The notes beneath the pieces are model-generated. The model saw only the letters and a list, made by a program, of their open reading frames with translations. It was not told the DNA's origin and searched no databases. The position numbers and the translations under genes were made by a program. This document shows, in pieces, positions 11,285-21,886 of a DNA stretch of 64,000 bases. The DNA is taken from the NCBI GenBank assembly GCA_032622095.1, contig CP136067.1, forward strand, positions 62,382,893 through 62,446,892. Reading direction: 5' to 3'. Source of the stretch: Siphonodentalium dalli. Taxonomy: Eukaryota > Mollusca > Scaphopoda > Gadilida > Siphonodentaliidae. Positions within the stretch are counted from its first letter, which is position 1, and each line of letters begins with the position of its first letter.

Positions 11285-14200
11285 ATGTACGCACTTCATC
11301 TTATGTGCGTCATTTTGTTATATTTTCACAGCAAAATGCTCTTCTGTACATGGAACGCGACTGGCATCATGTCAAGCGGCCCTTATTTGAGTAGAATATT
11401 GGATGGGCAGACTATAGATTTCTGTGGCATATCTGAACACTGGCTTCCAGCTAAGAGTGCGAGCTTCATGAATTCAATTTCGAAACATTACCGATGCCAT
11501 ACTGTTTGTGATTTTTCACAACGGCTTCCCCAACAGCGGGGTCGCTATAAAGGCGGGGTCGCTCTCTTTTGGAAAACAGAATATGACGATCGTGTATCAA
11601 TCATAGATTTTAATGATGACAGAATTGTTGGTCTCCAATATAGACTATCTAAGCATAAATATATATATATATTTCAGGTATATTTACCATCATCTAATTA
11701 TCCAATTGTTGCATATGAAGACTATATTATGAAAGTTAAAGATGTCATTAAAAGCTACTCACATTTGGGCACACTTGTTGTGATGGGTGACTTCAATGCT
11801 AGTCTCAGTAAACCAGGTAGACGACAAAAACTTCTAAAAAATTTGTTGAAAAAGGCAGAATGTACATCACTGATAGAGAATAGTCTTTGTGATGATATTT
11901 GTTCAACATATGTTAATCATGATGGGAGTGATTGCTCAAATATTGACCATGTGATAATAAAATACTCTGACTTACCTTTCGTAGCTAACGTTCGCATAAT
12001 TGATGATTCTGCACTCAATGTTTCGAATCACAGACCGGTGCAAGTTGAACTTAACTGTGACGCGGGCACCATACCTGATTCCAATGGGTCGAGTGCGGAT
12101 ATCTCAAAATTGAAGTGGCGTTTGCTCGCACAAGATGAAAATTTAGTTAAACAGTACCAACATATATTAGCTTCCTTATTGCCACACAGTGAAACGCGTG
12201 TACACGATACAATCAATTTGGACTTGTATTACAATTCATTGGTAGCTTCTATGAAACAAGCAGCGCAACAATCGATTCCAACATGTAAATTCAAAAGTCA
12301 CAAAAAACCATTTTGGAATGAAAATCTGAAAGAACTTCACAAAAAAATGTCCATTCTTAGAAATGATTGGATTAAAGAGGGTAGACCGCGTGGTCACGAA
12401 CACAGCTCTTTCCAGCTGTATAAAGACTCAAAGAGACACTTTCGGAGCTTATATCGGTCCATCTCATCCGACTTTATGAGAGAACAACTGAACGAAATTG
12501 ATCGCTGCGCTGAGATAGATAATGATCACTTCTTCAGATTACTAAACGCAAAAAGAGCAAATAACGGCACTCTGGGTGCCTCATATTTCGAACATGATGG
12601 CTCGATTATCCGAGATACAGATGACATATTAAGTGCCTGGTCTTCCTATTACAAAACATTATACTCACCATTGAATAACTCATTGTTCGATGACAATCAC
12701 TACTCGGTCGTTACCGACACAGTTAAAAGATTGAAAGATGATATAATTTCAAAGAGTCTAGATGATCATCTTACTTACCCTGTCAGTATAAGTGAACTGT
12801 CTTCTCTTATTCCCACTTTGAACAAGAACAAGTCACAGGGTTATGACGGTTTAGTTTATGAACACATTATATATGGTGGTGAAACTATTTTGAAATGTAT
12901 TGCTTTTTTATTTTCATGTATGTTAAAATTCACTCATGTTCCAGATGATGCAAAAAAAGGCATAATGATCTCACTTTTTAAGGGAGGAAACAAGTCAGCA
13001 CATAGTTTCAACAATTATAGGGCTATCACCATATTGCCAGTAATGTATAAATTGTTTGAGAAACTTTTAAAATCCCGGTTGGAAACCAATGCCCCACATC
13101 TCACAAATATTCACCCACTTCAAAACGGGTTTCAGAAAAATTCAAATTGTCTAGCGACTTCTTTCCTCCTGAAAGAATGTATATCTTACACAGCTGAAAG
13201 AGGCAGCAAACTATTTGCTTGCTTCCTTGATGTACAAAAGGCCTTCGATACTGTCTGGATCGATGGCCTCTTGTACAAACTCCACCAGCGGGGCATAACT
13301 GGTTCCATGTGGCGCATACTGTGTTGTTTATTAACAAATATTCAATGCTGTGTGAGGTATAAATGTAAATATTCTGAGTACTTCTTACTGAAACAAGGAG
13401 CCAGACAGGGAAGTATTCTCTCACCTCTGATGTACATGCTCTACGTTGACACACTCATTTCTGACTTAGCCAACTCAAACTACGGTTTAATGGTTTATTC
13501 AGTTTGTTGCGCTGCACCTACACAGGCTGATGATATGGTCTTACTCTCATTGTCAAAACGTGGGCTACAGAACCTTCTTAATATATGTTCCCAGTACAGT
13601 AGGAAATGGCGATTTCTCTATAACCCAAGCAAAACTGTCACAATAGTGTTTAATGAACCAAAAGCTGAATTCGCGCGGTGCATTCAAAACAGGAAGATGT
13701 ATCTTCTAGGTCAAGAAATTTCAGAAAAAACAGAAGCTACACACCTTGGTATCCTCTTTGACAAATACAATTTCAATCACTCCCTTGTGGAAGCAATAAG
13801 AGAAAAACAAAGAGACACATATTTTATGCTCTCAAATTCGGGCCTATATGCTGGTGGAACAACCCCTGTCAGTTGCTGTAAGATATACAAATCTATCATC
13901 CTTCCCAGATCTCTTTATGGGTCTGAACTCTTGTGGCAATTAGGCAAGAGTGATACAGACCGCCTGGAGAAAACACACCGATTTTGTTTAAAGAACTTTC
14001 AGGGATTGCCCACGCGAGCAAGAACTGTCATTGTAGAGGGCTCAGTCGGTATACCCTCCCTTGCCACACTTATTGACAAAAGAAAACTTTCTCTTATGGG
14101 ATCCCTATGCAGAGGAGACCCCAAAAAATCTTCATCTGAGATATTTCTCTTACGAATGCATGAATCCTTAACTAACACAATACGCCCCTCAAAATCATTT

Positions 14201-14806
14201 TTGAATGAGCTAATCATAATCTTATTAAGATATGGTTTACTTGATTTCATTACGAACTTTGCTGATGATAATACCTTCCCAACTAAAGATAGTTGGAAGA
14301 ATCTTGTAAATGTAGCCATTGATACAAAGTATAGTGAAATTTGGAAAACAACAATTTCTGGTGATCCGTGGCTCTATATTTTCAGTCAAATTCAAAGTGA
14401 ATTTTCGCTGTCATTTTTATGGCGCGTATGCCGTGCGCATCCTCAATTCAAAGACGACTTTCTTCAGGTGGGAAGAATAATATCACAAACAACATATGAC
14501 CAAAAGGGAGTTTGTGATGCGTGTCTGCATCCGTATGCACACAAAGTACTGCACATATTGTTCGATTGCCCATCAGGTTGCGAAATTCGAAATGTTATAT
14601 GGTACAAGATAATTGATCACTTTGGGATCAATTTCTACATTATGCTGGACAATCTGAACACACCAGATCTTGCGGCAATATTCTTAGGGCACATACCCGA
14701 CATTGCTGACAACTTGATACCATTTCTTGATAAATACAAATTTGTCACATTTTTCGTTAGAAATACAGCAAAATTATGGGCAAATTATAGTAAACTAACG
14801 CAATAA
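11285..14806 (+). CDS. LINE ORF2: endonuclease-reverse transcriptase (1173 aa)
   Basis: ORF2 nicks target DNA and reverse-transcribes the element RNA at the nick. From the N-terminus it shows the APE endonuclease blocks TWNATGI, SEHWL (Glu), VYLPSSN, GDFNAS (Asp169), NIDH and SNHRPV (residues 247-252). The last normally reads SDH, so Asn248 replaces a conserved Asp. The reverse transcriptase follows, with FLDVQKAFDTV (motif A, Asp649), QGSILSPLMYMLY (motif B) and QADDMVLLS (motif C, Asp749 and Asp750). Motif C has Q where most LINEs have Y or F. Near residue 1077 a C-x2-C...H...C segment resembles the LINE C-terminal finger. Met18 (ATG at 11336), right before the endonuclease, may be the true start. 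There are no frameshifts or stops, so it could be active apart from the Asn248 question. Confidence 0.9.
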   Translation: MYALHLMCVILLYFHSKMLFCTWNATGIMSSGPYLSRILDGQTIDFCGISEHWLPAKSASFMNSISKHYRCHTVCDFSQRLPQQRGRYKGGVALFWKTEYDDRVSIIDFNDDRIVGLQYRLSKHKYIYIFQVYLPSSNYPIVAYEDYIMKVKDVIKSYSHLGTLVVMGDFNASLSKPGRRQKLLKNLLKKAECTSLIENSLCDDICSTYVNHDGSDCSNIDHVIIKYSDLPFVANVRIIDDSALNVSNHRPVQVELNCDAGTIPDSNGSSADISKLKWRLLAQDENLVKQYQHILASLLPHSETRVHDTINLDLYYNSLVASMKQAAQQSIPTCKFKSHKKPFWNENLKELHKKMSILRNDWIKEGRPRGHEHSSFQLYKDSKRHFRSLYRSISSDFMREQLNEIDRCAEIDNDHFFRLLNAKRANNGTLGASYFEHDGSIIRDTDDILSAWSSYYKTLYSPLNNSLFDDNHYSVVTDTVKRLKDDIISKSLDDHLTYPVSISELSSLIPTLNKNKSQGYDGLVYEHIIYGGETILKCIAFLFSCMLKFTHVPDDAKKGIMISLFKGGNKSAHSFNNYRAITILPVMYKLFEKLLKSRLETNAPHLTNIHPLQNGFQKNSNCLATSFLLKECISYTAERGSKLFACFLDVQKAFDTVWIDGLLYKLHQRGITGSMWRILCCLLTNIQCCVRYKCKYSEYFLLKQGARQGSILSPLMYMLYVDTLISDLANSNYGLMVYSVCCAAPTQADDMVLLSLSKRGLQNLLNICSQYSRKWRFLYNPSKTVTIVFNEPKAEFARCIQNRKMYLLGQEISEKTEATHLGILFDKYNFNHSLVEAIREKQRDTYFMLSNSGLYAGGTTPVSCCKIYKSIILPRSLYGSELLWQLGKSDTDRLEKTHRFCLKNFQGLPTRARTVIVEGSVGIPSLATLIDKRKLSLMGSLCRGDPKKSSSEIFLLRMHESLTNTIRPSKSFLNELIIILLRYGLLDFITNFADDNTFPTKDSWKNLVNVAIDTKYSEIWKTTISGDPWLYIFSQIQSEFSLSFLWRVCRAHPQFKDDFLQVGRIISQTTYDQKGVCDACLHPYAHKVLHILFDCPSGCEIRNVIWYKIIDHFGINFYIMLDNLNTPDLAAIFLGHIPDIADNLIPFLDKYKFVTFFVRNTAKLWANYSKLTQ

Positions 14807-15645
14807 TTTTTGGCTAACAGAGGGACATCACGGTGCTGAAAACGATTAATCATTACGTACTGTTGACTGGACGCTCTGGTCGCCACCATGTTGTGGTAAA
14901 TAGAGGGGGTGGACCGATGGTATGTAGCGAGTATTTAAAAAAATAAAAAACAAATTGCAATGCTGATATCCCGCGAACAGAGTCGGGACAATTCCAAAAT
15001 GATAACGCTCATCGCGTTACTTGAACGTCTTTCACTTTCTCTTACATCCTATAATTCATATACTCGCTGCAAGCTATTGGTCCATATATGGCCTCTATAT
15101 TGACTTATTGATTTTTTGTTGTTGAATGAATGTGCGAGGGTACTGTTGTGTCACCGTGTACTTGAGTATGTGCATATGTATGTATATGTGTAACGAGTAT
15201 ATGTGGGTATGGGTGACTGTGCGTATGCACGTATACATGTATACGTACGTGAGTCTGTGTGGCTGTATATCAGGACCCAGGAAAGTAGGTATGTAATAGG
15301 CTTGTATGTATGGATGTATGGATTGATGCACATGTAAGTATATATGTACGACAGGTGTACTTGTGCGTTCCGTTGCGTGTGTTCGTCAGTATGTAAGGGG
15401 TTAATGTTGCTACGTGCATGAATGGATGCATACATGTTGCAAATATGTAAGTATGTAATACGTGCATGATGGCCCGAATGTGTGCACTTAGGTCTATGTA
15501 AATATGTTATTAACATGAGGGTAGTCTTTGTTGTTGATCAAACTTGTCTTTCTGTCGTATTGTTTTTTGTTCTTGAGTTCTTTGTAAAAAAAAAACTAAT
15601 ATGTATGTTTATCCACTCTTCGTTATCGGAGGATTAAAGATATAT
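14807..15645 (+). other. LINE 3' UTR with TATG-rich low-complexity tract
   Basis: Non-coding tail of the LINE. Between about 15150 and 15500 it is a degenerate GTATGTATGT-like tract, which produces meaningless His/Tyr/Thr-rich open frames on the minus strand. It ends in ATTAAAGATATATA directly against the right-hand target duplication; there is no poly-A tail. Confidence 0.8.
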
Positions 15646-16025
15646 ATATTTGCTAGATACATTGCAATTCCGGTTAGTTGAATAGCAACGGCTACTAGGG
15701 AGCAATTAGCTGATAATGTATACCCATTGTAAAATTATCACGCCAACAACCGTTGCTATTCAACTAACCGGAATTTAAAAATACCTCGCAAATATGGATT
15801 ATGACATCATTAGTTCACTCTAATCGATGTATTATCTTGCTAATTTATAGTGAGCGTTACTGTAGTGATGGGGTTGGTCAAAAGAGGGCATCTAGGATAT
15901 GTAAACTAGTAGCAATGGTTGCTAAGCACCCAACCGTAATTGAATAAGGGCAAGATGTTATATTATGAAGAATTCTGCTCTTTTAGATAACATTTCAACC
16001 ACGGGATATGTAAAGTTATAAATGG
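15646..16025 (+). repeat. Right copy of the 380-bp target-site duplication
   Basis: Identical to 8999-9378. The following sequence (from GTTACATACATG) continues the GTTGCTA array, so the pre-insertion site can be reconstructed by joining either copy to both flanks. Confidence 0.85.
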
Positions 16026-16856
16026 GTTACATACATGTATGTACCAGAAACTTCCCATGGATGTCCCCACATTTAAACATGCCGGTAGTTATGCACTGTC
16101 ACTTCAATAAATGGATGGATTATCATCAGTGGAACATAACCATTTATAATTGGCAGGTCAAGCTGAAGAATAAATCCAGTTAAACGAGTTCTCAGTTTTA
16201 TTCCCCTGTGTATTTCCAAATGACAGCTACAGGGAAAGATTTTAATGTGTCTTATGACATCTTTATGAAGAGAGTTGACTCCTTTTCAAAACAACGTATA
16301 TATACACATGTACCTCCAAAGTGATCTGAAACTGTCATTTTGTGATTACAAAACCGCTACAGATTTTGTGTCCCTTTAAACTTTCGATTTCAAGTTGATA
16401 TATTCCCTACGTTGACATTTGCATGGGAGGTCATTCTTGTTTTGGAGTATGCAGGAAAGAAACGATTGTATCATGCAACAACTTGTAATAGCACTAGTAT
16501 AACAAATTTATATAACATAACAGTAACGTAAACATACATGTATCACAATGTTAATTTGATAAATATTTATCCATATAACATGAATAATTATATCAATTTT
16601 TATCTCATATACCAGTTGGAGATATTGCCCGTGTGTTATCGTGAGCAATATCACACATATGTGAGATACCGATTGCCTGTCTGACGAATATTATATATAC
16701 ATGTACATGTAAGCGAGACTGGCATTTATTTTTGCCATAAATGTTTTCCAATAGGTTTGAACGGTCTTACAGATGCCTGTTGGTGCAGGCATTACGTTAA
16801 TGACCTCACCAATAGGAGGGGCTTGTATACACGCCTTGAAATAGTGTCTGTCATTT
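16026..16856. other. Continuation of the array, then unassigned sequence
   Basis: The first ~100 bp continue the array interrupted by the LINE. The rest is AT-rich with ACATGTA-type motifs; no gene seen. Confidence 0.45.
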
Positions 16857-16950
16857 GCAGAATGAGGTTCCCAGAGGGTGAATTTAGTGACGCTACCACG
16901 CATAGCGGGCTAGGATCACCAAATTCACCCTCTGTGAACCTCATTCTGCT
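16857..16950. mobile_element. Foldback element, copy 1
   Basis: Arms of about 34 bp face each other: the left arm begins GCAGAATGAGGTTCC and continues AGAGGGTGAATTTAGTGA; the right arm ends GTGAACCTCATTCTGC. The spacer is about 26 bp. Two relatives occur at 56675-56770 and 56955-57045. Confidence 0.7.
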
Positions 16951-17246
16951 GAATAGTTGTTTTTCCAATCAAAGTGGAGAACTCCCGCGAAGAAAGAAAG
17001 TGGCAGGTCATCATCAACATCACTGTCAGAAACTACACTTTCAGTTTCACTTCCGCATTCCGATGCTGACGACTAAGTTTCTTTTTCAAATTCATCTTCA
17101 TCGTCGTCGGTTTCACTTCCGGTCAGTTCGTCGAAAGCAACCCGTCCGCCATCCGTTTGAATATGTTTATCTACCACAAAGTTATCGAAAAAATCCGTGC
17201 CGAGATTCTCATAGAATTCTTCATCTGAAAATTCATTTTCTGACAT
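16941..17246 (-). pseudogene. Acidic N-terminal fragment, possible piggyBac-type transposase remnant
   Basis: On the minus strand an ATG at 17246 opens MSENEFSDEEFYENLGTDFF and continues, very acidic, for 57 codons (SETDDDEDEFEKE) to a TAG at 17075-17073. The same frame then continues acidic (SSASECGSETESVVSDSDVD) to a TGA at 16943-16941. A short Asp/Glu/Ser-rich N-terminus starting MS.NEFSDEE is common in piggyBac-type transposases. The neighbour at 17928-18006 looks like a piggyBac end in the right orientation, about 0.7 kb upstream of this start. The catalytic domain is absent; the foldback element lies where the frame ends. The function is inferred from composition and context only; it could also be an unrelated acidic protein. 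Confidence 0.35.
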
Positions 17247-17927
17247 ATTTTTTCAACATTGTCAAACAGGAAATACCAAACGACAGCGAGTACGCATGCT
17301 CGGTATGAGTTATCGGTATTGATTTATATAGAAATGACGATATTGCATTCTCAATTGAAGTTTATATATTGGGTCCCTAAATCTACGTATGTCATCCGTT
17401 AGTTTGTCATCTATTGCTATTAAATAATGTTATATATGGAAATATGTGAAAGGGAATGTTTTCTGTACAAATAGAACACATTTTAGAACAGAGAAGTACC
17501 GTAGTACTTAGTCCACATGTGCGTCATATATACCTAGCTTAATTTATGCATTTCACATTTGCCTGGCTAGATGCTGTATTAGTGTCATCATGTTGCGTAT
17601 ATAAGAATCATAGGCTTATTTGGGGGGACTTAGTGACACAGTGTTTGGGAGCCCTGCGTCAGATATGAAATATGTTGCCAGCGATCGGACCGGACACTCA
17701 GACGCATGCAAAATGCTGTGGGATCGTTTAAAACAAATTCCATTGTTGTGTTGATCCAACATAATCCCTCTGCTAATGACATTCAGATCCAATATTTTAG
17801 TTGCCTATGACAGGGACACATAGAGGTATCTACAGAGGGACCTATATAACATACAGGAGCTATCAAATTTACCTGTAGTCGTAACACAGTACGTTAAAAA
17901 AAACAGATACAAAAATCGAACGCTTCT
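17247..17927. other. Unassigned stretch, possibly leader of the transposase remnant
   Basis: No second gene visible. If the piggyBac reading is right this is the 5' region between the terminal repeat and the start codon at 17246. Confidence 0.35.
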
Positions 17928-18006
17928 GCCCGCTATAGCGGGCAGCGGGGTTGAACGTAAATGACGTCGTGCCCGCTATAGCGGGCAGCGGGGGTGAAAG
18001 AGTTAA
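17928..18006 (-). repeat. Double palindrome with TTAA: piggyBac-type terminus
   Basis: GCCCGCTATAGCGGGC, a perfect 16-bp palindrome, occurs at 17928-17943 and again at 17971-17986. Each copy is followed by AGCGGGG. The block ends GGTGAAAGAG then TTAA (18003-18006). Read on the minus strand this is TTAA followed by CTCTTTCACCCC. TTAA is the piggyBac target and C/T-rich CTCTTT- or CCCTTT-type starts are common for that group. Confidence 0.5.
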
Positions 18007-18440
18007 TGCTGAAGTTTGCTCTTGAAGATCATAATTATGAAGTAACATTTCTGAAGTTAAATTGTTTCCAATGTTTCATAGTTAGCGTAAGTTGACATAA
18101 ATAAATAAGTCAATGAATTCCTTCATCATGGCTTAAAGACATCTTATGTACTTGTTCGGGTGCATCAAACTAATAAGTTAGTAGTCAGGCCACGCCAACT
18201 GAGGGAATGCAGAATTATACTAACATCGCCGAAAATATCAATGAAATCGACCACACCACTGCATACAAAACATCACCTGAACAACGCCCAATTGTAAATA
18301 TTTACATCTCGATTCGGGACACAACAAACGGTGATAAACCAACTCAAATTATTTCGCCATCAAGAGTCATTGAATTTAATTAATATATAAGAATGACAGT
18401 GTGTGTTGTAAATTTGGATTTATATTCGTAAAAATAACTA

Positions 18441-18505
18441 CTTTGAGCAAGAATATTCTACATTTCTATTTTATCACCCTACCGGAGTGTTTCACATCAC
18501 TTTAA
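18441..18505 (+). mobile_element. Diverged relative of the Helitron-like 3' region
   Basis: CTTTGAGCAAGA and GTTTCACATCACTTTAA are shared, at similar spacing, with 4920-4988 just before the CTAG end. Here the hairpin and CTAG are missing, so this copy is truncated. Confidence 0.45.
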
Positions 18506-18548
18506 GGTTGGTAGTTCTGATCTGATTTCTGTGAAACTTGTTTATTTA

Positions 18549-20148
18549 GTGCCACCGCAGACGCGATTTAAATCACAGGTAGGGAAAAATCACAGATGGA
18601 GCACCAACTGTGCATGCTCACGATTTTAATAGACTGCAGGCAAATCAATCAATGTTATATTTTTACCAGGAAAATTGTGGCGTGTACTTGACAATAAACA
18701 AATTCAAGCCATTGGACTTGTCAAATGTCAAATGGGGAACTTTTAATTGAGTTGTGACAGGAAAGGGAGTGTTTATATAATCTTTCTGCCCTCTGCTGCA
18801 CCGACATAGAGAAGAGGGCCGCCACAATTGCGAACATTGCGAAAGTGGTGCAGTTGACAGATAAAAAATATATAATTTATTGTTCAAGTTCTACTTCAAG
18901 TTCAAATTAAAAAAAATGGCCTAGTGTTTAGTTTAGAAAGTTGAGATACATTCCATATAACAATAATTGCATAATGGAGGGGGACCACCCCACCCCCTCT
19001 GGCATCCGGCATCCAGCCTAAAATGGGGGGGGGTGGCATCTGGAATACTCCATAACAGAGGGTGGCATCCGGAATACTATTTATACCAATTTAACCCATT
19101 GTTGCCAAACGTTTATAGCTAAAACAACGCATTGGTAGTATCAAATGTGCAATTCATTCTATATATGACCATATATACTCAAAGAATGAGACGTGGGGTA
19201 CTATGCAACTATCCCTTTACGTTGCTCCATTCCGTCTCCGTGTCACAGCATAAAAACCTTCCATGCTGGGGAAATTCTGGGTCGGGTTTTAGCTTCTTCA
19301 ATGATATTTTTGATTTGAAATTCGCCACACCCAATGATGCGGCCCACTGAGTAACACCGTACACATTGATGAGAAGAGTTTTTAGCTCCGATAATGAAAT
19401 ATTGGTTCCATTTGACAGAGACAAACAAAAACTGCGCTGTTCCGGACGGCGTGATGAACTGAATTCCATCCGGATGAATTAGTCCAGGAGATATTGGTCG
19501 ACCTCTGCACCCCCACCCAGGACTCAACTTCATCCCACTAATTGTCTTTCTTAATGTCTCCTCTAATTTATTTCTGTTGTTAACAAGAAAATAAAGTGGT
19601 TGCAGAAACTCCAGACAAGATGGCGGCCATTTTTTTTTATATGCACCAGGTATCTTTGAGCACCATTATGGTAAAGATGATATCACATGGGGTCTTGTTT
19701 CCGCTCGGTTCGTTATGCTAATATATAAACATTACAAATTAGCCAAAAATCCGACACCAGAATCCAATATGGCAGTCAAGATGTGAACATATGCTATTTT
19801 TCTGACATTTCACCTCCTTTCGTTGTCTCTGTGGGAAAATATTGGCATCTTGGCGTAAATTTATACATTTATTGTCGAGACAACTCACCGATTCTTACAG
19901 TTGAGTTGGAAATACTGAGGTGTAGTAATTACCTTACATCTCATACAAGAAATTGTTTTCCAAATCGAAGATGACGACCAAATTGGCCACCGAAATTTGA
20001 AAACACGCCTACATTCATTTACTTTCTTACGATGGGCGTTATTGTTTCGCGATTTCTACCCACCATTACATGTTGATATGGAATATTGATATGAAGTATG
20101 TATTCATTTGAGTTTGGCAATTGATACTCACAGTCAAGTAGGCGGTCA
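18549..20148. repeat. B1 left arm
   Basis: Inverted relative to 23755-25503. Matching blocks include the terminus, a GAGGGGGACCACCCC block (about 18978), ATCCGG-rich decamers, and from 19440 on GTCCAGGAGATATTGGTCGAC, CCAGACAAGATGGCGGCCAT and GTTTGGCAA...CTCACAGTCAAG. Homologous segments also lie at 54560-55090 and 58014-58170, so the arm is a repeat family in its own right. A minus-strand frame of 86 codons (19469-19209) looks compositionally normal but is unrecognised and not conserved in the other arm. Confidence 0.65.
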
Positions 20149-20313
20149 AGAAGTGTGGGTATATTATGCATTATGGTCTTCTACGCCTTAGCAGAAAGGC
20201 ATCCGTCAAATGTCAACATTCGAAGCCATATACAGAAGTTTTCCGGGCACGTCAGTGCATTAGATGAGTATGTGAATTGATGAACCATATATTGAGAAGT
20301 GGCTGTTTGGGAA

Positions 20314-20420
20314 GATCACCAGTAGTCCAAGTCTTCTCGTACTAAAACCAGCTAAGATATTGGGATGGAGATGCTGGTGTTTAGTCCGAGATCCTCCCAT
20401 ATGGTCTCTTATGACACGAG
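20314..20420. repeat. 105-bp inverted repeat, left copy
   Basis: Nearly perfect inverted copy of 21528-21632, 1.1 kb away; it includes CCAGCTAAGATATTGGGATG. The pair may bound a further nested element or be a duplicated fragment. No function recognised. Confidence 0.7.
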
Positions 20421-20635
20421 ATACGCCCAGGATCTGTGGCGGGAATCTGTGGTGTATTTTACTCGATTTACCTAACAAATCAATACATGATGCTATATAC
20501 ATCGGAAAGAGAGACATCTTATGGTCATAATGGTGTATAATAATCTAACTTTAATGTTAAATTACACATAGAATATACCGGTTGATTGCCACAAACATCG
20601 CTTTTTTTCTCTGTTTGTTTACGTTTTAACTGAAA

Positions 20636-20661
20636 GCCGAAGTGGTCCGAATCACTTCGGC
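20636..20661. repeat. Perfect 9-bp hairpin
   Basis: GCCGAAGTG faces CACTTCGGC across an 8-base loop. About 45 bp downstream lies TATATATAGCGCG (about 20704) and then an ATGGCG (about 20731) opening only 27 codons. This looks promoter-like but no gene follows. Confidence 0.5.
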
Positions 20662-21527
20662 ATAATCCGGAGTTTGTTTTTGGGTATACTAGTTTCCGTT
20701 TCTATATATAGCGCGGGGTTTTCCGAACAAAATGGCGAAAGCCGATCGCCCCAAAGTCCTGTTTCCTATGTGCTTTGAGAACAATTCCCGCACTAAAAAC
20801 TTAATGACATAATGGAGGATCAGAACGGTAGTTTTGTTGACAATTTTCGCAAGCAACTTGTCAAAATTGGAGCAAATTAGAACTCTTGTGTCTGACTTGC
20901 CATGTGTGTGAGTTTCGTCCATGTGCATTTTGACTTTTGTGTTGATAAAATAATCGGAGAACCGAATCACACAGTTTCGAAATATATTTGATTTTTTGTG
21001 TGCTTAACAAGAGCAGTATATTGCTCTGTTCGCTTAGTATATATCTTAATTTTGCGGAAGTCCACCAAATGTTGGTGAAATGTAGCGCCATATTTATTCT
21101 AATGCTCGTTGTGTTTACACTGTTGTAAACTTTGAGAGGGTTCAAGTTGTAATTCCCATAATTTATTTAATGTATTACATTTATATCTTCAATGTTTACT
21201 TAATCTATTTATTTTTTATTTATTGACACACATAATTACGATTACAATGGAGAATTCATCGTAATTTGCGTGTTTAGTCGAAAATCTACGGAATATTTAC
21301 AACGGAAAATGCCGAACGCAGGTCGCGAGGTCAACTGAGTTCGCATACTTTGTAAACAGTGCGGTAATTGTCTCTTTTCACATTAAATTACCGCTTTCAA
21401 TTCACAACTGATGTGGGTTTCAGATCAAATAGCATGTCTTCTGCGGAAAATATCCGTTTATTGTCGCAATTGTGATATTTGATTTCATATAATTGTGGTT
21501 TTATTTGAGCGGGTCATTAACGCTTAA

Positions 21528-21632
21528 CTCGTGTCATAAGAGACCATACGGGAGGATCTCGGACTAAACACCAGCATCTCCATCCCAATATCTTAGCTGG
21601 TTTTAGTACGAGAAGACTTGGACTAGATCACC
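21528..21632. repeat. 105-bp inverted repeat, right copy
   Basis: See the copy at 20314-20420. It starts CTCGTGTCATAAGAGACCAT and ends near GACTAGATCACC. Confidence 0.7.
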
Positions 21633-21886
21633 AGGTGCACATGTTGTTATCCCCATCAGGTTACCAAAGCTGAATATAGAGACCGGCACCAGCATATGCA
21701 TTGTTTGACACATTCCAATTAGTGGGACATTTCTACAAAGAAGTTTAGAAAACTGTGTTGGTGTGAGCGAGATAGATGACGAAGAGACAGAAACTGGTCC
21801 AGATAATGCTGAATGTGGCAAATAGAATAAACTCAGGTACTATTGTTTTGATTCTTGGAAGTTAAAATATGACTATTCGGGGCACC

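Larger units (their letters stand above)
9379..15645 (+). mobile_element. Non-LTR retrotransposon (APE-type LINE), 6.27 kb, nearly complete
   Basis: The element has two open frames on the + strand: ORF1 (coiled coil plus RRM-like end) and ORF2 (apurinic-like endonuclease, reverse transcriptase, C-terminal zinc-finger-like segment). An 839-bp 3' UTR ends in a TA-rich tail (ATTAAAGATATATA). No LTR, protease, RNase H or integrase was seen. The 5' end looks truncated because ORF1 has no start codon within the element. Both frames are uninterrupted and the flanking 380-bp duplication is perfect, so insertion was recent. The LINE clade cannot be fixed by eye; two ORFs and a C-terminal CCHC-like segment fit several clades. 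Confidence 0.9.

Noticed and set aside
15095-15516. Three overlapping minus-strand frames rich in His, Tyr and Thr
   Set aside because: They arise from the TATG-rich low-complexity LINE 3' UTR.
8999-16025. LTR retrotransposon with 380-bp LTRs
   Set aside because: The enclosed proteins are an APE endonuclease-RT and a LINE ORF1, with no protease, RNase H or integrase; both repeats continue into one host array, and they lack TG...CA ends.
16757-17308. 183-codon + strand frame rich in His, Phe and Arg
   Set aside because: It is antisense to the acidic minus-strand frame at 17246-16941 and crosses a foldback element; its composition mirrors the Asp/Glu-rich codons opposite.
19209-19533. Two overlapping minus-strand frames of 86 and 96 codons in the B1 left arm
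   Set aside because: The homologous arm at 24.7-24.95 kb does not preserve either frame across its length, and no family was recognised.
20704-20815. A promoter plus gene start (TATATATA then ATGGCGAAAGCC)
   Set aside because: The frame is only 27 codons and no downstream exon with a matching phase was identified; noted only under the hairpin feature.
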